A DNA stretch of 64,000 bases, from the NCBI GenBank assembly GCA_009823395.1, contig CM020502.1, positions 14,571,001 to 14,635,000 on the forward strand, read 5' to 3'. The position numbers and the translations under genes were made by a program. A model generated the notes under the pieces. That model saw nothing but the letters and a program-made list of their open reading frames with translations, did not search any database and was not told the DNA's origin. The stretch is from Thamnaconus septentrionalis (Eukaryota > Chordata > Actinopteri > Tetraodontiformes > Monacanthidae). Below, in pieces: positions 1 through 12,600 of the stretch. Within the stretch, counting starts at the first letter, position 1. Each line of letters starts with the position of its first letter.

Positions 1-360
1 AAACAGATGTAATAAATGTTCAAATCCACTGGTTGGAAAAAGAAATAAGTGTGATCGCGAGATCACAAAAACGATCCCTGTCAATTACATCATTTCACAC
101 TGGGACCGAATGAGAAAACAATACATGATTTGTTTGGAACTGCAGCCATCTGCTGGATGTAGGGAGAATAGTTTACAATCCAATCATGTTGTGTGCTTAT
201 TTTTGATAAACCCTGAACTGCGTGTGAGTTTGTAAATCTGACTGTTCATAAGATGTAGATATTGTTTTTTTCCTTTTGTACCTTTAAATATTTGATTTTT
301 ATTGTCTTATTTCTTTTAAATAATATAATTTTCCATCCCTTTTGCACTAGACAGTTGCTG

Positions 361-425
361 TAATTATGAAAATGTCCTCACTGTGGGGTCAATAAAGGCC
401 TTCTATTGTATTCTACTCTATTTAA
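361..425 (+). repeat. 3' tail of a decayed retroelement (LINE/SINE-like)
   Basis: The sequence around 379-420 reads CTGTGGGGTCAATAAAGGCC followed by degenerate TTCTATT-like units. This resembles the 3' ends of fish non-LTR retroelements, which end in short tandem tails. No coding remnant was recognised upstream. The family assignment is from memory. Confidence 0.4.
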
Positions 426-501
426 CTGGGAAAAAGTAAGTATAAAGACAAGATTACCCAGGACACAGAGGCTTTTCCTGCTTCTTTAGCGATCAACTCT
501 G

Positions 502-507
502 TTTATT
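502..507 (-). other. Candidate poly(A) signal of OXSM
   Basis: TTTATT on the plus strand gives AATAAA on the minus strand, about 290 nt downstream of the OXSM stop. It is the first canonical hexamer I noticed on that strand in the 3' flank. Confidence 0.4.
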
Positions 508-610
508 GGTACACTTTTCTTATTCGTGAAGATGTTGAATATGATGTGCATACACAATAAATATATATTCCAAATGTGTAATTAACAAATGTTGCAATTT
601 CCAGGTGTGT

Positions 611-611
<1 letters not shown>

Positions 612-637
<26 letters not shown>
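612..637. repeat. (AC)n microsatellite
   Basis: About 13 AC units in the presumed OXSM 3' UTR or flank. The rest of 1..796 holds nothing else I can name. Confidence 0.9.
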
Positions 638-645
<8 letters not shown>

Positions 646-796
646 TTCTTTATGAGAAATATGAAAGAAATATATCAACAGGTTTTAGTTTCTTTGTCAG
701 TTTATATCCTGTAATCACATTTTCTGTCATTGTAACAACATTACCGCTGATTCAGCCTACAGTGCCAAATCAAAAGTTAAAGAAAAAAAATGTTCA

Positions 797-2761
797 TCAG
801 ACGCTGCCGAGGCACAGCGAGGCGTTGGTGCCACCAAATCCAAAGGAATTTGAGAGGGCAACTCGTCGCCCGTGTACCCTCCACATCTGCGCTACACAGG
901 GAACGTAGTTGAGGTCGAACTCTGGCTCAGTGCGGTCCAGGTTGAGGGTCGGTGGCAGCACCGCGTGGTAGCAGGCCAAAGCCGTAAACGCTGCTTCTAG
1001 GGCTCCTGCCGCACCCAGCAGATGCCCCGTGGCTCCCTTGGTGGAGGACACTGCCAGGTTCTCATGGCTGGGCTGGAAGAGCCTCTTTACGGCGGCATTT
1101 TCTGCGGCATCCCCCAAAGGTGTGGATGTGGCATGAGCGTTCACATACGTCACATCCGCTGGCGAGATGCCGGCGTCTCGGACAGCAGCAGCCATGCACC
1201 TGTGAAGACAATTCAGGGATTAATGCCACTTTAATTCAGTTTTAATTGGAAACTGTGCCACTGAGCAAACAGTTGCATTGTTCCTGCAAGTCAGACATGA
1301 AGAGCTCATCCACAATATACAATATGACAGAAGGGGGTAACCTGTGAGTAAAAGGTGAAATTGCCAAATAAAAAGACGGAATGAGAGAACACTTTCCAAC
1401 GAGTGCTTTGGAATTGATTTCCAATTACACGCAGAAGAGCAGACAAGTGACAGCAAGCTTGTGATTGACAATTACTTTTCACCATGTCGGCCAGGTTGTC
1501 AGTAGAGAACCACAATCTCTGTGTTTTCCGTGAGGCAATGAGTGATGCCATGACTTTGGTCTTGCTAAAAACATTAATATCTAAAAACAAAAGCTTGAAG
1601 AAAACAATGCGGCTACTGTAGGCAAGAGTACATAAATAAAGCAAAAGTATCAATTGTGTACCTTTAACCATCTTGGAACCTATATATCTATGTTAGAACA
1701 CTGACCAGATGAGGGGTTTTGAACACTACAATAATTGCTACTAAGGGAACCCGACTCCCATGTTTGCCTTTATATACATACCTAAATGCTCCATCTCCAT
1801 CTGCTGTGGGTGCAGTGATGTGGCTGGCATCCCCTGAGAGTCCATAGCCCAGGACTTCAGCATAAATCCTGGCTCCTCGCTTCACCGCATGCTCCAGCTC
1901 TTCCAGGAGAAGCACGGCGGCCCCTTCGCCCATCACGAAGCCCTCTCGCTCCGGGTGAAAAGGCCTCGACGCCTGGGTGGGGTTGTCATTCCACCTGGTG
2001 GCGAGTGCACGTGCCCTGGCAAAGCCGGCTATGGACAGAGGCCCCACGCACGACTCCGTCCCCCCCGTGAGCATCGCAACCGCGTCCCCGTGGGCGATGA
2101 ACCTGCTGGCGTCGCCTATGGCGTGCGCGCCCGTGGTGCAAGCAGTGGACACGGCGTGGTTGGGACCCTTCAACCCGTGTTTGATGCTTATGTGTCCTGC
2201 AGCCATGTTGACCAGGATGCGAGGGACGAAGAAGGGGCTGACTCTGTTGTAGCCCCTCTCACGGAAGGCAGCAGAGGTGCGGGCGATTTCATCCAGGGAC
2301 ACCATGCCCATCCCTACAGCCACCCCAGTGCTGAGCTGCTCCTCCAGGGTTTGGGGGCGCCACCCCGAGTCCTCCAGAGCCAGCTGGGCAGCTCCAATGG
2401 CCAGCACGGTGGCTGGTGACATGCTGTTTATTTCCCCACGGGAAGCAAACATTTCCTCTTTGAACTGGCCCTGTTCATTGCCCCTGGGAACCAGTGCTGC
2501 CACCTTACAGGGAACTGTCTTGTAGTCGTCCGAGTCAAGGGCAACGATCCCACTCTGGCCTTTGACTAGGCGCTCCCACGTCAGCGCGGTGCCCGCGCCC
2601 AGAGGACTCACTAACCCTATGCCAGTGATGACAACCCTCCTTATGTGTTTGTCAGTGCTGTAATGCCTGTAGTATACGCCCATGCTCTTTCGAAGGAGAG
2701 CCTTTACGTTGAGTGGTTTCCGCTGAAGTTGGGTCCAACAGAGGAGCGGGAGGGGAGTCAT
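797..2761 (-). CDS. oxsm: Mitochondrial 3-oxoacyl-ACP synthase (beta-ketoacyl-ACP synthase), two coding exons
   Basis: Coding exons, in transcript order, are complement(1782..2761) and complement(797..1199). The intron 1781..1200 has GT/AG ends, and the Arg327 codon is split AG|G across it. The protein is 460 aa; human OXSM is about 459. It is the condensing enzyme of mitochondrial type II fatty acid synthesis, elongating acyl-ACP with malonyl-ACP in the matrix, a pathway that feeds lipoate synthesis. Residues 1-40 are rich in Arg/Lys and lack acidic residues, as in a matrix-targeting presequence; thiolase-fold sequence starts at [10 protein letters not shown] (41-50). Active-site residues are visible: Cys208 in [10 protein letters not shown], His349 in [11 protein letters not shown], Lys381 and His386 in SSTKGATGH. 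The C-terminal [10 protein letters not shown] loop is intact. The first ATG of the open frame (2761) was chosen because it gives the presequence; Met27 would lose most of it. The gene is head-to-head with NGLY1. Confidence 0.96.
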
Positions 2762-3298
2762 GCTGAATTATGGCCAGCTTCCCTCGTAAACCCTGGTCAA
2801 ATGACAAGGAAGAATAAGGAAATAAATAATGGGGAGGGTTTCTTCAAATATAACTAACTTCAATTTTATGACACATCCTAGTGATTGCAACGTCTGACCT
2901 GGCGATCGATTCCGTGACAAGAAAAACGACAACAACAAACAAACTAACAGGTGGAGAGAATGTCTTGTGTTTACAGACTGAGGTCCTTAGGGCTGAGCTT
3001 ACCGTTAATAATTGCCAGAAATTTAACTTACAGTAATAAAATACTAATCTTATTTTGAAACTAACTAATGGGTATATGAACGAAACCGTACTATGAGGGG
3101 CAAAATTATTATTTTCCCCGGTGACAAAAACTATATTTTGTTTTTCTTTTGGCTTTACTTCATTGACAATACTATTCAGGCGCTGACAAGTCGCCTATAA
3201 CCAGGACCCGATGTGTCTTTTAGCCACAACTGCGATATTAGCACTAACTATCCAGCTTAAAATTTGCAAGGGCAGTCAGCGATCATTTATATGAAAGT
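2762..3298. promoter_or_regulatory. Head-to-head OXSM/NGLY1 intergenic region, presumed bidirectional promoter
   Basis: Only 537 nt separate the two start codons, which diverge. Human OXSM and NGLY1 are also adjacent and divergent, so a shared promoter is a reasonable inference. The stretch is AT-rich and I see no clear CpG island, TATA box or CCAAT box. On the minus strand a pyrimidine-rich tract ending in CAG near 2795 and a GTAAGC near 3002 could bound a 5' UTR intron of OXSM. That intron is a guess. Confidence 0.5.
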
Positions 3299-3356
3299 AT
3301 GGCTGTGTCACCAGCGGTTACAACACTGTGTGAGAATTCAAACGAAGTCTTCCTAG
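3291..3356 (+). other. Possible upstream ORF overlapping the NGLY1 start
   Basis: An ATG at 3291 lies 8 nt before the NGLY1 ATG, in another frame, and runs 21 codons to a TAG at 3354-3356. It overlaps the NGLY1 coding start. If transcription begins upstream of 3291, scanning ribosomes meet this ATG first. A purine (A) sits at -3 of the NGLY1 ATG. Whether the uORF is translated cannot be seen from the sequence. Confidence 0.4.
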
Positions 3357-6300
3357 ACGTATCAAAGTTGTTGCTTACCTACGCGGACAACATTTTAAGG
3401 TAAGGTAGGGTTAAGGACCCGATAAGGCAACTGCACACATAACTGAAAGAAACAAACTACTTCGTTTCTCCCTCAACGTGCTTCCGTATGGCCTTCTGTA
3501 ACGGTTGAGCCTTATAAACTACAATATTAAACTAAAATAATCAGATTTTTACGTCTGTATCACTCGAGTACAGCAGTCAGCTATTTTATCATTTGACTTC
3601 CTTAAATGAGGCGTCTCTTAACTCGTTGATTAGAATGTATTGTTATTCAACTTTACATCAAACTATGTAACATATGATGTCATGAAGTGAGTAAATGTCT
3701 CAAGATATACTTATCTTAAAGTCTGTGTGGAACGACCATTATCCCAGATCCCCCGCACTCAAGTCATGTTACCTCCTTACAGGAATCCAAATGAGGAAAA
3801 ATACAGATCGATCCGCATAGGCAACCCAACGTTTTCTACCAAGCTTTTGCCTATCAAAGGCGCAGTGGAATGCCTCTTTGAAATGGGGTTTGAAGAGGTA
3901 ATCAATACATCTTGATGACCAAAAATTTACATTTTTTTGATTATCTTTTTATGGTTTTTAATTGTATGTGTATCATTTTTTTCACATCTGTTTTGAACAT
4001 TTTATCACTGCAATGCTTTCCAGGCTGATACTCACCTGGTGTTTCCAAAGTCTTCATCTGTGGAGCAGCTGAAGCTCATCAGGGAATCCATAGCAACAGA
4101 AAGGGATCAGAGACTGAGTCGGGGGCAAATGGTGCCACCAACCTCTCAGACTGCTGTCGCTTCAGTCTCATCACAAGGAAGTTCTGCCGCCGCCGCTGCT
4201 GCTGCTGCTGTCAACACCTCGAGACCGGGTGTTACGCCAGCTCCATCACAGCCACCATCCTTGGTAAGAAAAAATTCTTTGAGTAATAATTTATATGAGT
4301 ATCCTTGCTCAGGTTTTTGTGTGTTGTTTGTGCAAAATTAAAATAAAAAGTACATTATTATTATTATTGCTTATGTAAACCTTGTTTGGTTAATGCTTTA
4401 TTTAAATTCAGACAAAAATTACAGTTCAGGACACCCATATTCTCACAGCTGAATGTGCTGTGATTGTATGTGAGAATTAATAAGGCCTCTTCAAAATCCA
4501 TCTTTGGAAATCTAAACCCGAAATGTGATTTTCCGATTTAGTAAAAAAAAAAAAAAAAATGCAAATGAAATAAAAATAAGAATGTCAGGGATTGCATGTT
4601 TTTCATTGCAATCTCTTTTAACATTTGATCTCAAACCTGTCAATATGAGTTTTCACTCTTTCATTTGTCGTCTTCTACGTGTTATTTTTTGAATGTCTTT
4701 TGTTAGGAGGACAGTATGAGCTTCTTTGTAACTCTGCAATCAAACTTTCAACATGTGATGCTGTATGAAAGCCTTGAACTACAGCAGAAAGCCAGGGATG
4801 TCATTCCTCACGAGCGACTGTCCTCTGCTGCCAAAAACAAACTGAAAGAAGCAAAAGAAGCTGATCCAGGTGATGTGGTTATACGGTTTGATGTTTTCTC
4901 AAAGCAGTAGATACGGTTTCACATATAAATGACAAATAATCAGTATTGATTGTAAATAATGCCGTGCTCCGATGCATTGAGGGACCAATGTATTTCTTTT
5001 GCTCTTGATAGAATGTAAACTTGGAATTGAAGACTTTATGGTGCTGGAGTTGCTGAGGTGGTTCAAACAGGACTTCTTCTCCTGGGTGGACTGTTTGCCG
5101 TGCAGCCGGTGCGCCGGTCCAACCCAGAATACCGGCTCCCTCAGTCCCTCTGCAGATGACCTTCGCTGGGGGGCGCAGCGAGTTGAAAATCACCTCTGTC
5201 AAAGCTGCAAACTCTCCACCCGTTTCCCAAGGTGCATTCATTCATTCATTCATTCATTCATTCAAAAAAAAAAGTCTCAAAGTTTGAAACATAACCACAA
5301 AAACGCAAGGGTGATATACTGCTTCTCTAACGTGCACACCTGCTTCTTCTCCTTATTGTGACAACTAGGTACAACAATCCTGAGAAGCTTCTGGAGAGCA
5401 GGAGGGGGCGCTGTGGGGAGTGGGCCAACTGTTTCACATTGTGCTGCAGGGCAGTAGGCCTCGAGGCCAGATACATCTGGGACAGCACAGGTATTTGCAT
5501 ATCTGAAACTGTTGCTCCTCCATGCATCATTGATCAAGCAGATGCTGTTTTTGAAGGAAATGTCGGTGATGACCTCTGAACAGAAGTCATGGTTTTCATT
5601 TTTAAAAATCACATTTGACAGATTTTCATAGAAATTGATGAGGTTTTGTGATTTGCTTAAATTAGAATGTAAAAAAAGAAGAAACATATTAATAAGAAAT
5701 GTTTAATTGCTGTCTTTTGCATGCTTAGTATACCATCAAATGGCATTTGCAAATGTATGGCTGGTCAAGTGGAAAATGTGTTTTACTATTGTTCCAGACC
5801 ACGTATGGACAGAGGTTTACTCTGTCTCTCAGCGTCGCTGGCTGCACTGCGACTCGTGTGAGAATGTGTGCGATAAGCCTTTGCTCTATGAAGTGGGCTG
5901 GGGAAAGAAACTCTCCTATATCCTGGCATTCTCCAGTGAACAGGTCAGACGCCGCATGTTTTTTCCTTTTAAATGAATGGTTTGAAATGTTGTTGCTCTT
6001 CTGGTGCTTTTTGCATCTATTGTATCTATCAGTGTCGGCATTGTAATCCCACACAAGCTAAAAAAAAAAAAGCGTATTCTAAATCCTTTGCCTGTACACT
6101 AATGTATTGTTAATTGTGTTGCAACTGGTGTGGGTTTTGATTTATTTTTTCCATTTTGTGATGCCCACTTCTTGGCTAAAGCTGATATATTAGTCATTTA
6201 TGTATTTATGCAACGCAGGATCTCTTCTTGGTTTTACATGATGTATAATTCCCTTGGATGTGTTTGTATGCTGCAGGTGGTGGATGTGACGTGGAGGTAT

Positions 6301-8477
6301 TCGTGCAAACATCCAGAGGTTTTAACAAGGAGAACCAGAGTGCAGGAGGCCTGGCTGCGGCACACCATAAACGGACTCAATGCCTCAGTAAGTCTCAACA
6401 ACTCTGTGAGTCGTGTACATTATAGTCAATTTAATTATAGCTTTAATGTGACCCACCTTCCAACTCGACTTGCGCCGTAGAGACAACAGGCCTTGAGTCC
6501 AGGGAGGAAGAAGGACCACACAGAGAGGTTGCTTGTCGAGCTAGTGGAGTTTATTTCCCCCAAGAAACCCAAACCAGGAGAGCTGGGAGGACGCAACTCT
6601 GGTTCTCTGGCCTGGAGGATAGCGCGTGGGGAGACCGGAGCCACTGTTGAACCTTCTGCTAAACAGGTATAATGTGTAATGTATAGAATGAGTGATGATC
6701 CATTTGCATTCATTACTTTTTATTCCATTGTATCTGGTGTTTTTGTGACTTCAAACAAACAAAAAAAAGTCACCTTTTAATGTTGAATTTAACCAGCTTC
6801 CTCAAATATTGGGGTCAAGTTGGGTTTGAAGTAAGTGCATTTGGAATATGCAAGAAAGATGAATGCAAGAATTTTCATCCAATTACCACCGCAATCATTT
6901 TTATTGTGAAGACCCGTCGGATTCAGAGCAGGTGTATTTGCTGCTTTTACCAGCAGAACAACTGCAAAACCTTTTTATTACAGCTTTACAAATGAAAATT
7001 AACCACACAGTATGGAGGAAAAGACAACAAGGAGTGCTGCAGTTTTTGGTCAGAAACTCAGTGCAGGGAAGTGGTAGTAGAAAATGAATGCATTTTTTTG
7101 TGTATATGTTGTGTTATTATTACTATTATTATTAGAAAATGTAACTTTTTTGTCTCTACCAGACTTCAGGTTTTGTGTTCACTCCCACTGACAAAGAGAA
7201 GAGCAGTAAAGTGTTGCATTTGCGCTACGACTCCACCAAGGACCAGTACTGTCGAGTGTCCAACAACTCGGAGGTGATTAAAGGTTGGGATCAGTGTGTG
7301 TGGACCAAGGAGTCGGTCTTCAGAAAGGTGGAGAGCGACTGGGAGATGGTATGTTTAATTTTGCCCTATTATGTTCTGCCAGTGAAGTTTTACGCAGTCA
7401 TCCATATGAACTATGACTCTCAAGACATTTGAATTAAGATAATGCAGTTCAGGGTAATTGACCTGCTGGACCATTTAATTGCTGGTCTTCACTGTGAATC
7501 ATAGTGCTTCACTTCATTGATTTTTACAGATGTAATCCGTTATTCAATAGGAAATGCGTTGCATGGGCTCAGATATCATGGTTTTTGCAAAGAATTAAAA
7601 AAATACTTCTCTAGGTTCTCATCTCTGAACTCAATGTAGAATGGTGAAATGGTAATATTTGCCAATTCAAACCAATACAGTGAAACTGAAAGTGAAACTA
7701 GCTGTACAGAGATTTATAAATGAACAGTTTAACGCACAAATGTGAAGCTTCATAATAGTTTCATCTTTATTTATAAGGTTTTTTCACAAAAGGACTTCTT
7801 GTTTTTCTATATTGACTGAACGTTATTTGTCAGTTATTACATGGTTCAGATGTTTCAATTGAAAGATGTGGTGAAGCTATGAGAACACTTTTAAAACAAA
7901 GATGAGCAATCTGTTGAAATATTTTTGGACCTAAAAATTTTTTTCCCTCTAAATTATATTCTATGAACCTCTATGAAGCTTGAAGATAAATATATATGAT
8001 CATCAAGGTGTCCCTCCCCACTTCAGGTGTATTTAGCTCGAACTGAAGGCTCATCAATGGGGAGGATCAGCTGGAAGTTGGACTTTGCTCCAGCTGGACT
8101 GAAGATAAAGTCTGTCTCAATCATGGCCAGTAGCCAGACCTTCCAGTCTGGGAAAGTCTGCTGGCACTCTCAAGCAGACCAGGTTATGGCAGAGTTCACT
8201 GGAGGTATCATCATGAAATGGATCACCAGACTGAACATCTCAACTGTAACGTGTCTCTCTGTCTGTTCCTTTACATTTTGTCACTCTGTTTGAACCCACA
8301 GATGGGAAGATGCAGTCTATTCCCAGTCTGTCTGGCTCCTCGGAACTGACTGTAGCAGCAACACTTCAAGGTGGAGACGGGGAAGCATCGTGGCAGCACT
8401 CTCAGCTCTTCAGACAAAGCTTGAAACAGAGCGACGAGTCTTCATTTGAAATCCTCATCCACTTGGAGGACGCTTAG
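3299..8477 (+). CDS. ngly1: Peptide:N-glycanase 1 (N-glycanase, PNGase), 12 coding exons
   Basis: Exons: 3299..3399, 3783..3897, 4024..4263, 4707..4869, 5012..5231, 5369..5490, 5798..5943, 6277..6387, 6481..6666, 7163..7348, 8027..8204, 8302..8477. All have GT-AG borders, phases agree, and the product is 647 aa (human about 654). The cytosolic enzyme removes N-glycans from misfolded glycoproteins exported from the ER for degradation. An N-terminal PUB domain spans roughly residues 15-105 ([26 protein letters not shown]). A low-complexity linker carries an eight-Ala run at 127-134. The transglutaminase-like core has zinc-ligand Cys237, Cys240, Cys269 and Cys272, and catalytic Cys295 ([10 protein letters not shown]), His322 (DHVWTE) and Asp339 (LHCD). 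Their spacing of 27 and 17 residues equals that I recall for mouse PNGase. A PAW domain fills about the last 200 residues, ending in [18 protein letters not shown]. The start is supported by similarity of exon 1 to vertebrate N-termini. Confidence 0.97.
5234..5264. repeat. (ATTC)n microsatellite immediately after NGLY1 exon 5
   Basis: About seven CATT units begin within a few bases of the exon 5 donor (GT at 5232). Confidence 0.9.
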
Positions 8478-8855
8478 CAGTTGCTTTACAAGCAGATCTC
8501 AGACTAATTCCTGACCTTAATACTTTGTCAATTTCAGAATTTCTTGCTTGGACTTTATTGGCAAATCGGTGCAATAATAATGTTTTTCCCCCTTGTTCTG
8601 TCATATAATTAATTATGCATGACCAAATGACCAGTGGGTCAATCATGAATCCTGTAAATACACCTGTGACCTGATGTCAGTCGGATTTTAGGGTCTAATA
8701 CATTTTCCAATCTTCGGCCTAAAACTGAAAATCGCCATAGTAATTGAAACGTCCGTCTTCAGTGCAATTGTAAATCGTGAAAAATGGGACTCTACACTGT
8801 AAAAAGCAGAAAGATGCAGCCGCGACATTGGGTTGCTTCAGATTCTCTTAAATGA

Positions 8856-8861
8856 AATAAA
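8856..8861 (+). other. Candidate poly(A) signal of NGLY1
   Basis: AATAAA lies about 380 nt after the NGLY1 stop and before the TOP2B promoter motifs. 8478..8861 is therefore taken as NGLY1 3' UTR. Confidence 0.6.
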
Positions 8862-9626
8862 ATGTCACTTTAGGTGAGCGTCATTCGATGATGTAATTCG
8901 CTTTTTACTGACTGAATCCGAGACGATAGTTGTCGGTGGTCTGGGAAAAGGAACCGTGTGTGGTGGCTTTGCCGCCATCTTGCGTTGAAAAAAAAGAACA
9001 CGCTACGCTTCTTTGTCGGCACCTCTGATTGGCTGTCGTGCCGGTCGCTTTGAAACGCGCCCTTTTGATTGGCCGCTTCAACCTGCGATACGATTCGCCG
9101 TCTGTGTTGCAGATGGAGGAGCCGGAGAGCGGTTGCTGCTAGCGCTAGCAGATATTCCTTTTTAATTTGTAAATGAAAAAGTATTTTGCGAAATCGTTCC
9201 CGTGGCGTTTCTTTTACGTATTCGTGATGCTCCGTTGATTATTATTTTTTTTGCCTTGCACAAAATTGTACCTCTGTTCAATGCAGCCTTTTTGTACAGT
9301 ATTTATTGTGTAGCCCCGTTTAGCATCTTTGTTGGAAGTTTCGGCCTACTGTGCCACCGCTCGTCCATTTGAACAATAGCTGCGGCGCACTCCCCTCATC
9401 CGCTCCTGATGCCCCTTTAAAAAAAAAACAAACTTGTTTTTTTTTTTTTTAATTATTATTATTAAGCCAATGGATGAGAAACATGAAACATAAACAGGTT
9501 TGCTTCCCGTGCAGCAACTGAAGCGTTTTTGTTATGCGGACGAACTCTTCATTGTGACAACAATCGGACATAGTATTGTAACACATTGGGATCACACACA
9601 AAAATCGGAGGGGACCACAAAGAAAG
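8862..9626 (+). promoter_or_regulatory. TOP2B promoter and 5' UTR
   Basis: This interval separates the NGLY1 poly(A) signal from the TOP2B start. It contains a YY1-type motif GCCGCCATCTTG (8971..8982), two inverted CCAAT boxes (ATTGG at 9028..9032 and 9068..9072, 40 nt apart), a TTTGAA CHR-like motif between them (9049..9054) and a perfect 12-nt palindrome GCTAGCGCTAGC (9138..9149). CpG density is higher than in nearby DNA. Inverted CCAAT boxes bound by NF-Y are a known feature of vertebrate topoisomerase II promoters. The transcription start site is not visible. Confidence 0.6.
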
Positions 9627-12600
9627 ATGTCTAACGGCGCAGCAGGAAGCGGGGGGCTCGCCTGGATGGTAAGATATGGTTTTTAACACAACTCATGTTT
9701 GTGATGCGCTGTGTTTTGTGTGAGTCCCAAGTGTTGTGTTGCCCAAGTTGCTAGAAGCTGGAGCTAGCATTTAAATCTCCCTGCAAGTCTTCCGTGTCTG
9801 CACTTCCCCTCTGTGCGTTAAAGAGCAGCTAGTGGTTACTCCGGCATTGGTGTAGTGTGTGACGAGGTTGCTAAAGTGTTATAAATGCCAATTGCAACGG
9901 AATATTCCACATTGTGACGGTTTAAAATCGCTTTTTGAGGTTTTTCAAGTTACACTTTCAAATATTGGGTAGGGCTTTGGGCGGACCGAGATCTCCCGAT
10001 GAACGCACAGACGAAATTTGGAGTCCAAGTAAACATCGTTTTTGGTTGAGATGTGTTTTCAATATAAATACCTAGATTTCTTAATATTTTCAGCACCATA
10101 CTAACTCGCAGCGCTAGAACTTAACGGGCTCGCTCAGAACAAGTAAGTAGTTTAGTTGCGTTTATTTATTCATCAGTTACTACATCAATACAAACAAGTT
10201 AAGTCGTTATGCCTCCGAATAATCAAACCGTATTGATTTACTCCGATCAAAAATGGATTTGAAGTCAACAATGCTTATTAACTGAAACTTTCAATGAATG
10301 TTGTTATCTGTTCACATAAAAGAACAAAAACATTTCAACTGTATGACAGTGGCAGACGCTGTTTCTAGTTTCTCACCAAACAAAAGTGTGGCCAAGTCTT
10401 AAGTAAATAGTTTAGTTGTGCTTTTTTATTAATCAATTACTACATCCAGACAAACAAGTTACTTCGTTATGCCTCTGAGTAATCAAACCGTTGTGATTTC
10501 ATCTGATCATTGTCCAACAAGTGAGGTGGTTTCTTCACTGTGAGCGAATCAGTTTAAAAGAGAAGCATCTACTCGCTGGAGTTATTTGTCTGTAAGTCTT
10601 TAAGGGGGATGTTGTATCTTCTACTAAAGCCATCCACAGTCTTGCAAACACGTCAGTTGGTCTCGAGCCACCAAGGTGACCCAGATGCTGTCTGCTGTTT
10701 GTGTGCAGCGGGTGAATCTGCTGCACGTTAATAACACAAATTCTGTGGAATTTTCAGCTCAGCTGAAGCCTGAACGGCAAAACACACAGATGAGACGATG
10801 CGCAACGAGCAAATACACGGAGCGCTTAAAGCAGCTTGGGGGGGGTCAAACAGTTTGACTGCTGGGGCCACAGTGGCTTCTTAAATGTGTCAGAGGGAGG
10901 TGACAGAGCAGCAGCAGATGGACGGAGGGGGAACAAATATATCATAGGTAGAAAATATACGTACATAGAAAATATGTGCCTTAATGTCAATTGGAAATGA
11001 ACACAAGCGTTGCAGCAGAATATGTGTTTGTGAAGCCTCACGGTATTTAGCTCTTTGTTGAAACATGGAGGAAACACAGCTATTTTATGACTTACTTATG
11101 ATTAATATAATCCCTTCAAGTTCAGAGGACTGGTTTAGAAAGCTTAATGGGCTGCATACGGCCCCTGGGCCGTAGTTTGATCATGCCTGGCTTAAAGTGT
11201 CCATATGAAAGGATTTGGCATTTGTTTATAAAGTAGGTTCACCCATTTAACATATGGTTCATTAAACATGTTATTGTACAATCTATATGAGCGCTTACAG
11301 AGAGAGTTATCGACTTTGACAGATTAGCAGATGAGCAGTCTGATTACATTAAAGTGACTATACAGTATATATGATATTTTCATTTTGTTATATTTAATGA
11401 ATTTCTTGCTCTTCCACTACCTTGCATTGTTGTTATGTCACCGGACTGATGGGGCCACCAACAGGACCAGGGCCCAGTTCTACTTTGTGCGACACAACCG
11501 ATCATTTGTCATCACGTGTCAGCACAGCTTTTTGTTGATTTATTTTTTTTTGGTATCTACAAAACCATTTTCTCCCGCAGGAGGCTGCAAACGGCAGGGG
11601 TGATGCTGGCAAGATGGAAGTGGCCAAGAAGGGGGGCGGCAAGTTGTCCGTGGAGCGGGTTTACCAAAAGAAAACCCAACTTGAGCACATTCTCCTCCGT
11701 CCGGACACCTACATCGGCTCCGTGGAGCCCATCACCCAGGTGAGTGAGTCCCACAGTGAGCCACTGCTAGTGATGGGGGGAAGTGAGCACCATCATTCCT
11801 TATTATCGCTGGTGATGTACCATATACACTCCTGATCAAAATCTTTAGACCAGTTTAGAAATTGCAAGAATTTGCATTTTGCACGACTGGGTCTAAAGAA
11901 AGTTCTCAGTTGAGCTTCAAAATTGCAAAAAGAAGAAATTGGAGCAAGAGAGCAAAAATCTTGAGCAGCCAATTTGTTGAAAACAACAATTGAACTGAAG
12001 TAGGCTGTTCACCAGCTGATTAAAAGTTTATGACCACAGCCTTTAAAAGCCAAAATCTGTGCAAAAAATTTGGATTCCATGTCATTTTCTGTCAAGTCGG
12101 CTGTCTGCTAGTAAGACTAACTAAGATTTAGTGCAGACTGCAGATGTAATTGTGTATTGTTGTTTGCTTTAGTTGGTGTTTAGGAGAAGAAGAAGAAGCC
12201 TTTATTAATCCCACATGAGGGAAATTTGCATATTAATGCAACAATACAGTAGAAAAGAATAGAAATTATATTGATTAAAAAGAAATAAAATAAAATATGT
12301 ATAGACTTAAAAGGAACAAACAAGATATTCACATTATATTGACATATAAATAAGTGTTTTATATCACCTTAATGAAATCTAAGTGTGTGAGAAGATGATT
12401 TTAGTGGGTGCAGTTGTTTGGCCTGATGGCTGCACTGAAGGTGCAAGAAGGAGCGCTACTACTACTAATACTGCTACTACTACTACTACTACTACTGCTG
12501 CTACTACTACTAGTTCTAATAATCTTTAATATCAGGTGTAGAGCTGCAGAAAGTGAATCTTCCTGTCTGCCTAGTGTGATGCTGTGGCTGCCCCTGTCTT

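Noticed and set aside
3291..3356. ATG at 3291 as the NGLY1 start
   Set aside because: Out of frame with exon 2 and stops after 21 codons; the ATG at 3299 gives the conserved PUB-domain N-terminus.
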